The position numbers and the translations under genes were made by a program. A stretch of 64,000 nucleotides of DNA from Linepithema humile (lineage: Eukaryota > Arthropoda > Insecta > Hymenoptera > Formicidae): the NCBI RefSeq assembly GCF_040581485.1, contig NC_090128.1:32704931-32768930 (forward strand). Direction: 5' to 3'. Positions 1 through 13,873 of this stretch are shown one piece after another (position 1 is the stretch's first letter; the number at the start of each line of letters is the position of its first letter). The notes under the pieces were generated by a model. That model did not search any database. It saw only the letters and a list, made by a program, of their open reading frames with translations, and was not told where the DNA came from.

Positions 1-1510
1 TACGCTTTCTATCACGGCCCCGTTTAAGGATCAGAGTGGAACCTAATCGGGCTCAATCTGGGATAGGATCGAGGTTGCAATAGAGTGTGCACGTCTTTGC
101 CCGATTGAGCAGCCCGTTACGCATGGGCGATTCCTCTCTTACGCCTTTTTGGATTAAGCTCGTGAACATAGCTGCGAAACGTGCAAAAGCGGAGGATTAG
201 ACGTCACGAGGACTGTAGGGCCCGCTTAGAGATTTCTACTACCTTTACACATTGATCTTACAATCCCATGGAGTTTGCACGCGAACACGAGGAATTGTAC
301 ACACGGATTTACGATGTGTGTGGCTGTTGCACAATTGTACGATTTATGCGTGTATGAAAAATTGGCTTTAAAAATTACATCTTGTGCATTATCAAAGTTT
401 GGAGTGAACGATTTTTATATTAAAAATATTGCAAGATTTTTTTGCAGAGATATTTATAGTCTTTTATATACAATTCTAAAGTACAAAAAATTCGATATAT
501 TATTTTATACATTCCGAGAAATTATATTTTTTAATTCAATAGGAGAGAATTTGTATGTGTATTTGTGTATTCGTGTGTGCTTCACACATTGCTGAAATTT
601 AATCAATGCTAGCGCTACAGCTTCTTCTCTTATAATAGTAATTTACAAACGAGCCTTCTCGCGTTGATCTACGGATCGTGAACGTAATATCGGCACACAC
701 AACAGAGGTCCTTTGGAAAACTCGAACACCTGCACCCTCTCGTCGAACTTAGTTAGCCCGCATTGGGTTCTGGATCCTTTCTCGGGTCTGCCAGGGGCAG
801 ATCTCCGCCCACAAGCTCGTAAGGCCATAGAAATTGCGCAGCGATCCCAATTTACAGGATCGCTCCTCCGCCTTCTTCTATCCCCGTCTCGTTTTGTCCT
901 AGTTTCTCCTTCTCCCGCAACGCGGAAAGAACTCTGGATATCGTTTCAAACTAATTTGACTCGTAGCGGAGCGAATTCGTCGCCGGAAGTAGGGTCCCGC
1001 TTTGAAGGATCACCGATCCTACGGCGATGAGGAGCAGGTTGCCGCCAATTAGCGATCCTGTACCGTTAAATGACGTGACTCCGCTTGATTTTCATGAGTT
1101 TCTAATTTCACCGCCAAGTGGGTGTCCAACCGGCGGTCTTCGACCGGGCAGGCAATCCTTATTCGAGATTCTGTTGTATCACCATAAAATATTATGACTC
1201 TGATTGATCCTGTGGGTGATTCAGCGCCGTTTCGTTGATGTTCGCGGGACTTTGATTGTCACGAGAATTACGCGTCAGCGTAACTTTCTATTGAATAGCG
1301 TGACCTTTTCTATCATCATCATCATATGGCGATCTAACGGGCAGAGAAATTTTGCATATAATTTCGATTTTACATAAAATGATAAAATTATATGAAACTT
1401 AGAATATATACAAAAAAAAAAAGGAAAGAGGAACGAATTTAAAATTAAATCATATTTTTATACTCATAACTTTTTGCAAATTTTTAACGATTTCTAATTT
1501 ATTAATATTT
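1..1510. other. Non-coding spacer
   Basis: No reading frame here resembles a known protein, and the open frames are short and shadow each other on both strands. The first 1,350 bases are mixed GC; from about 1,350 the sequence turns AT-rich with homopolymer runs. I see no RNA gene or mobile element. Confidence 0.6.
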
Positions 1511-1768
1511 AACGTACAAATCACAATTTACTTTGCAACGCCTGCTTTGTCTGCAACATTTTTGAATCGTTTATTTAAAGATTGGAGAAAAAGAAATAAG
1601 AAACCTATTATCTTTTTTTTTTTTGCTTTAAACATTTTATGTTGATTTGTAATGTACAAATCGTAATTTACTTTGCTTTGCCGCAACATTTTTGAGTCGT
1701 TTATTTAAAGATTAAATGGAAAAAAAATTAGAAGCTTTTTTATCTTTTTTTTTTGCTTTAAACATTTA
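1511..1768. repeat. Two-copy tandem duplication, period about 140 bp
   Basis: Two imperfect direct copies lie side by side, at about 1,511-1,640 and 1,651-1,768. Both contain, in the same order, GTACAAATC, AATTTACTTTGC, GCAACATTTTTGA, TCGTTTATTTAAAGATT and a poly-T run followed by GCTTTAAACATTT. The copies differ by point changes and by the insert between AATTTACTTTGC and GCAACATT. No terminal repeats or coding content suggest a transposon, so a local tandem duplication is the simplest reading. Confidence 0.75.
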
Positions 1769-4700
1769 TCTCAGACGAGTGTCTTGTAACGCGCTCCGAT
1801 GAATATTACCAGGCGTGGATCGGTAAGGGCCCGGCTGCATGCCCTTTTCACGCTCGTCGTAACTCGAGCATTCGCTTATCCAAATAAGTGGGGCCTCGAG
1901 GAGAAGCGTTGCAGAATCTGCTTTCACTATCTGTACCCGAGTGGCACGCCGAAATATTCCTCCTCTGTCGAGAAGGAGGGTTTTTAACGCCCGGGGACTT
2001 TTATGGCCGAGATCACCTTGAGCGGTGAAGGGCGGCCTGTTTTCGTCTCGGAAGGGCCCGGGCTTTCTTGTGGACATCTCACAGGCGATACTTAGTCGTT
2101 GGATGCGAGAACAATTAAAAGGCGAAGTTATTTAGGAGGCAATAACCCGCGCGACGTTTGTTTTCGCGATGGCGTAAAAAGAACCAGCGCGAATGGAATT
2201 TACGATTAGAAGAGACGCGACGGCCGGTAATTAAATTAATGGCTGATTAAGTTAATTTTATGCGGGACATGTGTAATTGATGATCCGCGACAGGCAGATG
2301 GTATTGTAAATTTCCTTTGCGCGGCGCGCGTCCAGCGAGACACAATTTCTGCAAATGCTCGGCAAATTCTGAGGAGCGTTAAAATCGCGTGATTTTATTT
2401 TGCTCGTGAACTCCGTTTTACGACTGAAAATTACGCGCGCCACAATTAATCGGTAATAATATCTTCCAGTCACGGAAGACCGGTGCACAATTTTTTTTTC
2501 GCAATCTTTTCTGTGTATTTCGCGTAACCGACTCGGTTATTACAGCGGGAATATGAGTCAATAAAATTAATTACTTTTCTCCTAAAATAACCAGGTTAGC
2601 AATTATTTAACAATAAAAGTATATGATTATATAATTCCAGAAGAATATCCAGTATTCCTTTATTCCTAATAATTGCTCGAAACGAGAAATAAAATACTTT
2701 TCTTCTTTCCGAAAGGGCGATCTATTATAAAATTCTTTTTGTAGCGAACCTTTTTTTATCACTGCTTTAAGCTAATGGACACAATAGTGCTCTTTTGCGG
2801 CTCGTCACGCATAGCGGAGAGGCGTCAGATCGCGCACCTGAGACGTAACCAGAGAAAATAATGATAACGTCCTTCGCCGCCACGTCGGGGTGGAATCTCT
2901 AATCCACTCTGCTTCCGCCCTGTAATCCCGCGGTATTTGTGACACCCGCGGTGCCCTGCGGGCCCTGCGGTGTCACTTTCGGCGCCTTCGGACCCGATCA
3001 TCCTCATTGACGCGTGAGTACCGCGCGAGCAGGAGGCGGCCCCGGGGACCCTTTTTGAGAGGCGAAAACAGGCCGCCCCGTTCGCGCCTTCTCCTCGATC
3101 TGCCCACGAAGAAGACGGCCCAAGGGCGTTAATAACAAAAGTGGGGCTCGGCGTGAAAAAAAGTCCCCGCGGCGGCATGCGGTTGTACATAAAGAGGCCA
3201 AGGATCGACGCGTCCGCCGGGGTGTCGGGGGAGGCGCGTCCTCGCGCCCGAACGGAGACAGTGAAAGCGGATTCTCCCGCTTCGTCGCTCGTGTTCCGCA
3301 TACCCCGATTATTTGTATAGTGAGTTATTGTAGGCGCGCGTATTGCGCGCGCGAGGGAGCGTGAAAACAGCCCCGCGGGCGTCTTTCTCTCTTGAGCGGG
3401 TGGACGCACGTTTTAAATTACATATCAGAAATTTCGACTTCCTCGCTTAATCACGCGCGCCGATATAGGTACGGCGTGTTTCCGCGTTCCCGACGTCGCA
3501 ATTCGTCGCGGCAGAAATAATTAGCGTACTCGTTCCAGAATCGCCAGGTGTTCATTACGCACGTAAAGATTCTGTGACAAATTTACTGTCAATTTTCTCT
3601 CAGTGAAAAATACAACTTTCAACATTAAATGTTCTGATGAGTATCGAATTAAGTTTCCATTAAAATTCAGCGGAAGTTAAAAACGCGATTTTTCACTTTA
3701 CGGACATAATTGAAATAATTGAACAATTTTTTATTTGTTTTTAAGCTTCTTGACTCTTTGCTGCGATTATGTTGAATTTTTCTTACGTTATGTTGAAGTA
3801 AAGCAGTTTTGCACATGTTAGAATTCTCGTTCGCCAAAATAAATTCGTAAAATATGGAATGTATTGGAAACTTGTTTTTTAGTTTGTAAATTAATAAATA
3901 GTTGTAAATCTTAATCAACTGCGGGCGGAAATATTTAGAATGTAAACTGAATTATATTCGCTAATGCAGGACTTTAGTATTTTTTATCAATTTATATTAT
4001 CGAATGCGTATAGTGTTGACAAGAAAACTAATTTATTTCGAGTATACTGCAAGGAAAAAATAAACTTCTGACGCCATAATTCGAACAGGAGCGTTAATGT
4101 CACAATGTATCTATTTTAACGATCCAGACTACACACATAGAGACTTCTCAAGTTCCGCAGCGGTCGTTCTCCGCGGGTGATGCTGCTGCGAGTATCTTCT
4201 TACGATTGCAATAGATATCAAGCTGCGTCAGACACAATCTAAATAATACTTAACAACCGCGTGACTCTTTCTGTCGGGGCTCTCGTGAAAAGCACGTGGT
4301 GGGTAAACTCCGGTCAAAAAGACAGCGTGTGTTCGCTACCGAAGTTTTACCGGAGTGTCGCTGCTGTATCGCTCGCGCGCCGAACAATATCGTAATTTTA
4401 GTAGGAAAACGCTTCCGCCCGGACAATGTCGATTGTTGTTAAATATTTTCGTCAGCGCATACATCTTTGTGAGGCTGACCATCTCGCGGTGTCCCGCCAG
4501 GTGGACGCGAAGAAAAGAGCGAGTCGGTATGTGTATACGCGCACTGGACCGTTCACTCCCATGAAAAGTGACCAATCCACGCGATTCTAGTTTGGCAGTT
4601 TCTGCGCGAGAGCTCTTTTCTCGTCTCCATGACGGTGTCGATTTCATTGTGCGCCGATCGCCCTCGATCGCACCCACGCTGAGGTGTGTCGCCCAGTTTG

Positions 4701-7700
4701 TACGTCGCGCCGTGGGGGTGGAGTGCGTCTATTGCTTTAAATGGAGCTTTTATTCTGGAGCGAATACTCACATAAGTTCGGAGATATTTGACACACACGA
4801 TTTTGTAGCCTATTGACGGAGAGGCACATTCGTACTCTTTTGTCTTGCATCACGTTTCTTTCGCATCAACAAAATATTTCGCTAGCAATGTCACAAGATT
4901 ATCGGTCAATGGTGATAATCTTCTGAGATAAAATAAAAACTCGAGAAATGTACCGATTACGGCGCATTTCATGTCCAACATCTGTTCCTGCCGGTTTGCA
5001 TAGGTCTATTCATCTTTACTTTAGATCTATATCTTTAGATTTACTATTTGTTTTGCAGAATAAATGTATCTTGAGATTTAACGAGACGGTTCGTAGCTGT
5101 GTCAGCGGTTTTTAAGCACCGTAACCGAAACTTCTGGCATTGATGGTTGTTTACATGTCAGATATAAAGTTTGAGAAGTGCATAACTTTTTACGACGCTT
5201 CTCGATCATCAGACCTTACCAACGCGCTCTTTACTCGAGGTTCCAATTAGTCGCACATACTTAGTTGTATTCGATCAACATCGATATATGGTATGTATCT
5301 TTTTTTTATTTTCGTTACCGCCGCTCCCCGAAACGTCTCATAAAACGTCCAAGATTATCGTAAAGGTTTTTCCACGCGACAGCACTTTTCCCTGTGCATA
5401 ATAAAGAACCGGATATTATTGGTATCATGCATGACAGCAACAGGTAGGCGTCGTTCCGTCGTGATCACTGTGTACTTCAAATTGGAAGCCGACTGCTACT
5501 TACGATGGGAGGCAACTTTTATGGCTCGATAGCGTCTCGAGATTCTCCCTCTTTCGTCTTTTACGAGTTTACCAGGTTTTAACGATGAAGTCTCGAGAAC
5601 TGTTTGAACGCCAGGATCATTTCTCAAGCTGGATTGAACTTGGGCCTTTTAAGTCCGGAGTTTTTTTTTTTTTTTTTTTTGTGACGTTGTGATCAGACAT
5701 TTTTTATCTCCTCGAAAATGTATGCATTCTGATATGTCGTTTTTTTTCTCTTATAATACCATTGAAATTTAAGAAATATTAAAAAAATATTAGAGTAATA
5801 ATGAAAATAATAAAAAATTTTTTTAATCGAGACAAGAGATCAATTGACATCGAGAAATGTTATCGAACGTTTAAGGAATTAGCGTGCATTGTCGCTTTCG
5901 CGACGTAAACTCAATTTTCCGTGTTAAGTGTTCGCGAATTAATGGTTGATATTATACTCGAGATATTCCCATCGAGCTACCGAAATGAATCTCTAACGAC
6001 GACAAAGAGATGTCAGCGGAGGGTCGTTGGATCTGACTGCGTTCCGTTTGCGCCCCGTTTACACCCCCGCCGCACCCCAAACACGGGACAAGAACGGTGC
6101 CCGATCCTACGGGTAACCGTAACAACCACCGTGGGCTGCCACAATGGGGAGCACGCTGGCACTGTTGGACCATCGGGCCTCAATGGATTTTCCGCAGGAC
6201 CGCGCAAACACAAGCAAACACGGAGGCGTCTCCGTTTCTTTTCGCGTACGGCGATATAAAAGCTTGGTCCTCTCGTTCTCGCAGCTTCCTGCGAGAGGAG
6301 TCATCCATTGTGCCCACCTATGGGGGACACTGACAACTATTTCAGTCGCGAACATGTGTAAAGCCGAGGATCCGTTTAAAGATCTGCTGTTGAATGAAGT
6401 GTACAGAACGCGAATGATAGGCGTTACGAGACGACGTTGATCTAAGCTGAAGAGGGTTTGAGAGAGTTAATTGAACAAATTTCTCATATTCGAGAACAAA
6501 GTATTTAAAAGTGAAAAAAAAATTAAATTACAATATTATACAATAATATAGTAGCAATGACGCAACAAGAATATTTATGTTGATCGAATGCAGGCATAAT
6601 ATACTGGTTTTTAAATGTTACTTTTTTAAAAAGAGAAAGCGATCGTTTCCTGCCCGAAAGCTATCGCAATCCGATAATTTAATAGCTCTTCCTGACAGCG
6701 GCGATTCCAGATGGTTGCTCGTCTCCCCATTTACTGTCGCAACAATGGCAATGGGGGTCATCGCGAGTCATTTGTCAAAGCTTACGGGATCTTCTTCCCG
6801 AAATCGAGCATTGCTGTACGCGATGGAAACGTGAAACCGGATGCTGGGATTACGGAATCATGCGATGCTCCGCCAACGGGGAAGAGGAAAAAAAATGAGT
6901 ATTGTGAGCGCTTCCTGTCCAGCATCGAAGTGACCCGCGTAAAAAATTGGATAGCAAAGAGCCGATAGATTATCCAGAAAAAAAAATAGTAATTCAAGTT
7001 CTACGAGATCTTCGGACGAAAGGAGAATCGCGCGGGAGAGAAAGAGAGAAAGAGAAGGCAGGTGCGCGGCCGTGTAGTGTTACGAGGTGTCTAAAAATCT
7101 GAGATACGGGCGTAACGGTGGTAGCGGGTACGGTTAATGCGTGAATGGCGGGGCCCTTCGTGGTGGATTAGAAAAGGGCAGGTTAGAGTTTACGGTAGGC
7201 GCAACAGGTGGACCGTCGTCGATTCCGAGTCGGTTTCTCGAAAAGTATCGGGCGTTTCGCGTGACGCGAGATGTCGCGTGACGCTGAATGCCTTCTGATT
7301 ACAGACACGCTCGATGTTGTACGTAAAGTTGAGAGCTATTACGGGGCACTTTTTCGCGGTGTTAGGAAGGAGAGGCTATATAGGAAAAAGCTCGTTAGGC
7401 GATCTCTTGTAGCGCAATTTATATGGATTAAAGAACGCAACACATTTCACTGTGTCACTGATAGTAAATGAAGTAAGATATAATTGATATTAGCGTGCTC
7501 CGGCAAGAAGAAAGAACAGAGTGTATCAATATTGATTAGAGTTTCATTGTGTATTATAATTACAATGACAAAAATTAATGTTGTATTAATATTATAATTA
7601 CGCTTACTTTTAAATTGATTTATATCTGTATAACGACAATGTGAGCAGAATTTATTATAAAATACGAGTAGCAACTTGAATGATACTTTTTTTTTTTTAA

Positions 7701-10700
7701 TTCTAAAGTGATTTAAATAATATATTATATTTATTCACTACATTTTTTGTTATATATACATTATTGTGAAGTTCTCTACGCGATCGTACAAACACAGAAA
7801 TATTTCTGATGGAATCAAAGGCATCGCGAATTAAAAAAAACACGCGCATATCGTCACGGGACGCCGCGCGTCGCGGGGTTTCTTATTTAAATCGTGTCCA
7901 TCGCAGGTTGAAATTCGAACGCAATCAGCCCGCCCGTAAATTCATCTAGAATATCCAGTTTCATCGTTAAAAACTTAAATTGGGAGAAACCTTTCCGTTC
8001 TCAAATTGCGATAGGCAGGTAAAGATCACGTTTCAGTCTTTCCCCTCTGCCCTCAGGTTATTAATCAGACGAAACCTCACGTTGTAACTTCGCTGAAACT
8101 CCACTCGCGATTTATTGCGGTGAATCCCTGCGGCTGCGTTTCTCCGTGCTCCGCAGCGCGTAATGCAATCAGCATCTCATGCACCTTGGATAAATGATAT
8201 TCGCTTTCATCTCAATACATTGGAACGTGTGTGCATTACCACGCGATATCGCTTTTATTGCTTTCGCTTCTGTTTGCGAATCGTTTGAATATGTAGCATC
8301 GATTTGCTTATATTTAAATTATTTCTTTCATATTTTCTGATTTCACTCGATAGTCATTTATGTCATTTAATTCAATAATTTAGCAATAATTTTAGTTATC
8401 GTGACTGTGTGATTTTATCGAAAATTTTTCTCTTGAATTCGAGTAAAATATCGAAGACTGTGGTGCTGCAAAAAAATTTCTTTTTACGGTACCCCGTTCG
8501 TGTTCCGTGTTATTAGGGTGCACCTGCAGTTAGATGCCTCTTAGACGCTGCAGTACCTGTGAAAAGTCGTCTCGCTAAAAAAAACCGGGAACGATACGAT
8601 TTAATCTGGAGTCTTGGGTCGTAATATTACGGCGGCGCCGAAAGCATCGTGAGGCTTGGATTCTTTCGACTTTTTTTTGTAGCCTCCGTCTTTCCCATGA
8701 CATTATATGCGCGACTGCATGTGGTCAGTGACTTTTTTTCCACGCGTAAGGTTTCTTCTGAGAGCGTTTTTTTTTCTGTGAGAGCGTGGCTGGAAGAGAT
8801 TATCTATTAATAGACGCGAGCGTGCTCTGCTCTCGTTTTATATATCTTTTTTTTTGCATTTGGGGCCTTGGACTTGTGGACGTGCCGGCATCTAAGTCGA
8901 TGTCGAAGTCATATTGCTTGTCTTTCAGTTGCTACAGTGATACAGGAAGAGAACTTGTCATGTAAATTGTTATAATGCCAGTAACGATAGCATCGCGTTT
9001 GCAGTCATTAACTATTTTTCATACTTATTTTCTAAAAATATATTATTTTGTAAGAAGGAGAGATTTGCATTTAATATAATTATATTTTTTATGTTGTTCC
9101 TATGAATTAATGTAATCAACTCAATTATGTACAAATGACTTAGTCATTATTAATTACTTGTGAATTAATTTAATTTGGTATGAATCAAATTTTAATTTCC
9201 AATATCTGCGTAGGGAATTATTTGCATTTTGAAATTACAGCATGTAAGACAATATTTTTAGCTCTTCGCATTTTCCGCATCTTTTTGCAAACAAAAATTT
9301 CGACACGTTAAATCAGGTGATGCAAAACGCGCGAATGCATATATCACGTTTCGAGCGTCACTCGATCAGGTAAGAGCGGAAGTGGTCACTCGATACCGAT
9401 AATAATTGGCTCGAGCACGACGATGGTGTTGCGACCACCATCGAGCCGGTAGGAATGTTCAAGCATGTGCGCGAAATTTGGTTTCTCCGCGCGCACCCCC
9501 GTCGACAAAAAATAAAAGAGAAAACGTCACGTCCGTAATGCGAGACGCACGTGGCTGAAAGTCGAAACGATTTCTCCTTTTCTCCCTTCGCCTTTGACAA
9601 GTATACTATCGGCTCACACTCGTGCTCTGTCGGCTGGAGGAAAGATTTCTTCCAAATTGTCACTACAACCGGGGAGGGGGAGGGGGGGGGGGGCATCCAC
9701 GTTTTTCCATAAACTTATGTTTAGAATGGTTCTCAGAAACATTTGGGCGGCAGGTCGTTCTGGGCAAAAGGTCGTGTTTCTGCCTGATGCCCTTTTCCCT
9801 TATAAGTCGAAGTTCGCTTATCTTGCTTACGTTAGGGTGAACAGTTGTGTCCTGGAGAAATCCACCATTGGAGAAAATGTATAATTAATGACGAGTGAGC
9901 GTTTTCTCAATTTCTTCCAGGACGAAGAATGATAAATAGCTTGTTTGGCAGGTTTCGCTTAACTTTGTAACTCTATTACGAGCAGACACTCCATTTAACT
10001 CTCTCACGATTTTACTTCACGTAACATTATTTATATATTTGTATTTATCGCTCACAGCTGCGAGATGAGATTCAAAATAAATATCACACAAGAATTAATT
10101 AAAGATTTTACATAAAATTCTGTGAGCGTCATTTAATTCAGAAAAATATATTGGTTAAAATTAATTATATGTATATATATATTTTTTTTTAATGTTAGTA
10201 AAATATGAACGAAACAAATTTAACAATTTTTATGTCGTTTTAAAGTAAATAAGTTATTCAGAAAAATTAGACTTCTCGAAATATATTTTCAGCCTACTTT
10301 ACGATCCTTTTCGTGTCGAGTCTCGAATTACCGTAATCGCGCGACAAAACACAGGCGCTCGAAGCTGCCAAGTGTCACATTGCGTCAACTTGTTCTCTCT
10401 CGAGATAGCCGAATCTAGAATCTCACGCGGAGGGAAGCTGAAGGCGCAAGCAGCCGCTGCTCGGCACGCATACAGATAAGCGTCTTGAGACGCTCGGTCT
10501 CCGAAGTGCTCTCGGGAGAGCCTCTCCAATGCCGCGAAGATACAAATATTTCTATCATTCAGTCGCGTCGCATAATGGACAGCGAACCGACAATAGGGCC
10601 CCTTACACGGCTGCCGCGGTCCTTCCCGTCCTCTCCCGGCCGCCCTCGCGCACAGTCGTAGGTCCTCTTCTCGAGAAATCCCGGGCTTCTCGAGAAGACT

Positions 10701-11440
10701 AAGAATCCGTAACTCGAAGACGTGAAACGAAGAGATCGCGCCATTGGCCCATTATCCACTTAGTATAGGTTTCTTCGTGCCCTTCTTGTATCTGGATGTG
10801 CCACGAGTACCCCGACGAATCGCTCTGCCTCTCTTCCTCTTCCTCTTTTTTTCTCTCATTTTTTATAGGGGTTTTCTTTAGTTAGATTTACGATTTCTCG
10901 TGCACGTGTTCAACAAAGGAATCGGAATCTGTTTCGCCTCAAAAACCGGGAGAGCCTTGCGAGAGGGGAGGCATTCGAGCGCGACGCGTAGCCGAGTGCG
11001 AGGGAGGACCGATTTTTCCTTTTTCCTCCCCCTTCTTTCTTCGCCTGTTCATATTTTCTTCTTTCTTGTACGAATTGGCCGAAAATGCGTGGGAGGGTGG
11101 TTGTAAGTAAAAGGGCTCGTTGACCGTGCTGGACATGATCGACGGGAAACGCAGGAAAAATCGATGCCTAAGTGGCGAGGGATCCTTTTTCTGCCGCGTA
11201 ACTTTCTTTTGGTGGCGCGGTAACTGCACACGTATGCTGTCGTGTATTTTGAAAGGTTTTTCGGAAATACACGTTTCCTTCAAGAGGTCTACCAGTCGAT
11301 TGTTGCAATCTCTCATAGAGGTCAGATGAAGCGTACGATTCGTATGTGGGACGTAGCGATTGTAGAACATTCTTTATTATTGTTATAAAACCTTCCCTTT
11401 TTTTTTTAATCGTTGTGGAGTAAAGAGAATCGGAGGCCAA
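1769..11440. other. Long non-coding spacer
   Basis: Alternating GC-rich and AT-rich stretches without a recognisable protein. Simple-sequence items are a T run at about 5,659-5,681 and a G-rich run at about 9,671-9,693. Open frames in the 4.3-4.8 kb and 5.9-6.4 kb GC-rich patches overlap on both strands, show no conserved motif, and are treated as chance. Enhancers may be present but none can be named with confidence. Confidence 0.5.
9671..9693 (+). repeat. Poly-G tract
   Basis: A near-uninterrupted run of G broken by two A residues. It could form a G-quadruplex in single-stranded form. Comparable tracts occur at 33,749-33,769 and, on the other strand, at 49,962-49,980. Confidence 0.8.
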
Positions 11441-11560
11441 AGCAAGATCTTGATTGCCAAAAAAATTTTTTTTTCTTCCCTTTCTTTAATCAAGAATGAT
11501 AATAAACGTTTCGGTCGAAATTTCGACCATCTTCAGTATATAAGTCTATAATATATAAAA
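11441..11560 (-). other. Retroelement-like palindrome, possible Penelope-type end
   Basis: Positions 11,513-11,528 form a perfect 16-base palindrome, GGTCGAAATTTCGACC. On the minus strand it is preceded by CTGAAGA (11,530-11,536) plus one T and followed by GAAAC. This order resembles the hammerhead ribozyme core (CUGANGA, stem II, GAAA) that is known from Penelope-like retroelement ends. There is an extra U between the core and stem II, and stem I pairs poorly, so an active ribozyme is doubtful. A shorter inverted pair, TCTTGATT and AATCAAGA, lies just to the left. No reverse transcriptase or GIY-YIG remnant is visible nearby. Confidence 0.35.
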
Positions 11561-12737
11561 TGAGTTAAATTAAAAACGGTCACCTGTGTAGGTTAAACGG
11601 AGTCAATACAATGCTTGGTAATTACAATGAATAAATAAATAGTGACAGACATTTTTGATCGTGATCATACCTAATATAATGTGCTGGCTTTCATTACGTG
11701 AGACATCATTGTCATTGGAACATATTGATCAATTGCGACACTGAGATACAAAAAAAATAATACAATTTAACTTGTGAATGTCATAAGTCGTTGTATACAA
11801 TTTTAATTATTTCGTTGAAAAATGTGTACTCACTTAGGAGGCTGTGTAAAGAATTGTTATGTGATATCATCCCTTTTTTATTGTTTTATATGTAACTTAA
11901 AAATAGACTTGTAAAATAAATTTTCTTGAAAAGAAGAGCATTTAGTTAATATTATTAATTTTTAATTTAATTTATAACATTTAAAAAAAAAATTTTTTAT
12001 TTATTATATTTTTGCTTTTGGAAACTTTAAAGGCATCGATTTTTTATCTACATTTTTGCTTCAAAAATTTTTAAAGAATTTCACTAATTCTTGTGAAAGA
12101 GCTAACAGTTTTCACCTCTTTTCTTGCTTCTGAAACTGAATATTTCTCTTCCGTCGACTACCAAATGATTTAGCATTATATTTAGTCGAATTCTATGATG
12201 TCCACCGAAAAGTCTTTATTGTGAAAATATTCTTGTTTGCAATTCAATCGTCCGAAATCATCGTGAAAGCGAACTGGATTTTGAAGTCGGATTTAAAATT
12301 TTGATTTGGCGTATTCGCAGCTGGGCTTCTGCTTGAAAAGCCAGAATTTGACGTTGAGTGTGACTTAATGTGTCTATTATCAGAGCCAATAAGCCAGTGG
12401 AGCACCTGGCTGCGCAGCTACTCCGCCGATCTTTTATTTCGAAAATATTTTCGTGGTCTCGAGCAAGAATAACATTTCGTGAAATTCTGCCGTGCGAGAC
12501 GCGCTCGAGAATATTTTTCCTGCACTCATGTGATCCTTTCAGTGTGTGACTTGATCCGTGGAAAGTCTTTAAATTTGGTTTTACAGGTTTAAACGGCGTC
12601 AAATAATACAATAATTGTCCCTTTTAAGAGTCGAAAAGGTACATTTTTAAGAAATTTGTCTCCCTATAATATTGTGCTCGGAGACACCTCGCTGAATCCT
12701 CAGTCAGTTTGCCTTACGTCCTGATTCCGCTGTAATC
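11561..12737. other. AT-rich non-coding spacer
   Basis: AT-rich sequence without recognisable coding content. It may include further remnants of the retroelement-like sequence to its left, but no boundary is visible. Confidence 0.5.
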
Positions 12738-13034
12738 CAGTGGCGTAGTGGCTGCTTATGTTTTCCTACTACTTTTTGGATTAAGAAATTGTTTATCTTT
12801 AAACGCGTTCTTCTTTGAGAAATATTATTTACAATAGTTTTTAATAAAAAAAATATGACAGATTTAAATATACTATGATAAAAATAAAAGTTATAATTAT
12901 CAAACTTACAGTTGCAAAATAATAAAATTTTATTGAAATCATTATCACTCAGATAGCTGTGACGAATTTCATAAAATGATAGATGATTTATTCTCAAGAG
13001 AATTGCATTAAAGTCTTTTAAATTTACGCCACTG
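12738..13034. mobile_element. Small non-autonomous DNA element (MITE), hAT-like ends
   Basis: The interval starts with CAGTGGCGTA and ends with its reverse complement TACGCCACTG, giving a 10-base terminal inverted repeat around a 297-base AT-rich interior. CAGTGG-type termini are typical of hAT-superfamily elements, which make 8-base target duplications. The flanks (CTGTAATC and CCTAGGGA) do not match well, so the insertion is old or the superfamily call is wrong. The interior has no transposase. A second element with almost the same terminus lies at 61,724-62,043, but the interiors look unrelated. Confidence 0.5.
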
Positions 13035-13657
13035 CCTAGGGATTCGTACAATAGAGATCAGTCGACCAGCCTGGCTTTTGTGGAGAATAAGTCGGAATAA
13101 CTCGAAAATCACTCCATAATGCCAGGTTGTCTCACAATGGCTCGGTCCTTTAAAAACTCAGATACATCCTGACTGTTTGAAGGGAGGTAAATGTATTCAT
13201 TTTAACGGCGAAAGTGACGTGGATGAAGGAAGTTTTATAGATGCTCGTAAATTCGCACACATTATGATATGCGTAACATTATAACCGACGCGACACTGTG
13301 TTAATATAAAACAATAATTTAATGTCCTTTTTACAACGTGGCACCATTAAAGTATTAATTGTGTTGAGATATAAATTTTTTATTATTATAATATTTATTT
13401 TACACGATGAGAGAGATCGTAATTCGATTATCAAAAGGACGTATTGGAACGCGAAGTATCGCTGGGCGCTATTGACGCGCGCGAATGAAAAGCATTCCCT
13501 CGGCATGGCAGCATCAAATATTTGACAATATTTTCAAGAGTTTCGAAAACGTAACCTAATATTCTGCCACTTTGGGACTGAGATTAGGGGGACCCGTGTA
13601 CGCGAGCGGAATTCTTTTATGTGGCGTAAAATCTTCGGGGTTAAGATGTCTCTCTTT

Positions 13658-13663
<6 letters not shown>

Positions 13664-13712
<49 letters not shown>
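13664..13712 (+). repeat. (TC)n microsatellite
   Basis: A nearly pure TC dinucleotide run of about 49 bases, preceded by degenerate TC/TTTC sequence. Together with the GA run 132 bases downstream it forms a potential long hairpin. Confidence 0.95.
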
Positions 13713-13714
<2 letters not shown>

Positions 13715-13841
13715 CGGTCGTCTGCCCATATACGGTGGTATCATGTTGCGTTCCCTACGGGCGTCATCCCGCGCGTACCGTCCGGGGTCGGATCCGCGAA
13801 GATCAGGCCGATAATCTAAATGGAAAATTGTATTGAATCGT

Positions 13842-13844
<3 letters not shown>

Positions 13845-13872
<28 letters not shown>

Positions 13873-13873
13873 G
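13845..13873 (+). repeat. (GA)n microsatellite
   Basis: A pure GA run of about 29 bases, the reverse complement of the TC run at 13,664-13,712. Confidence 0.95.
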
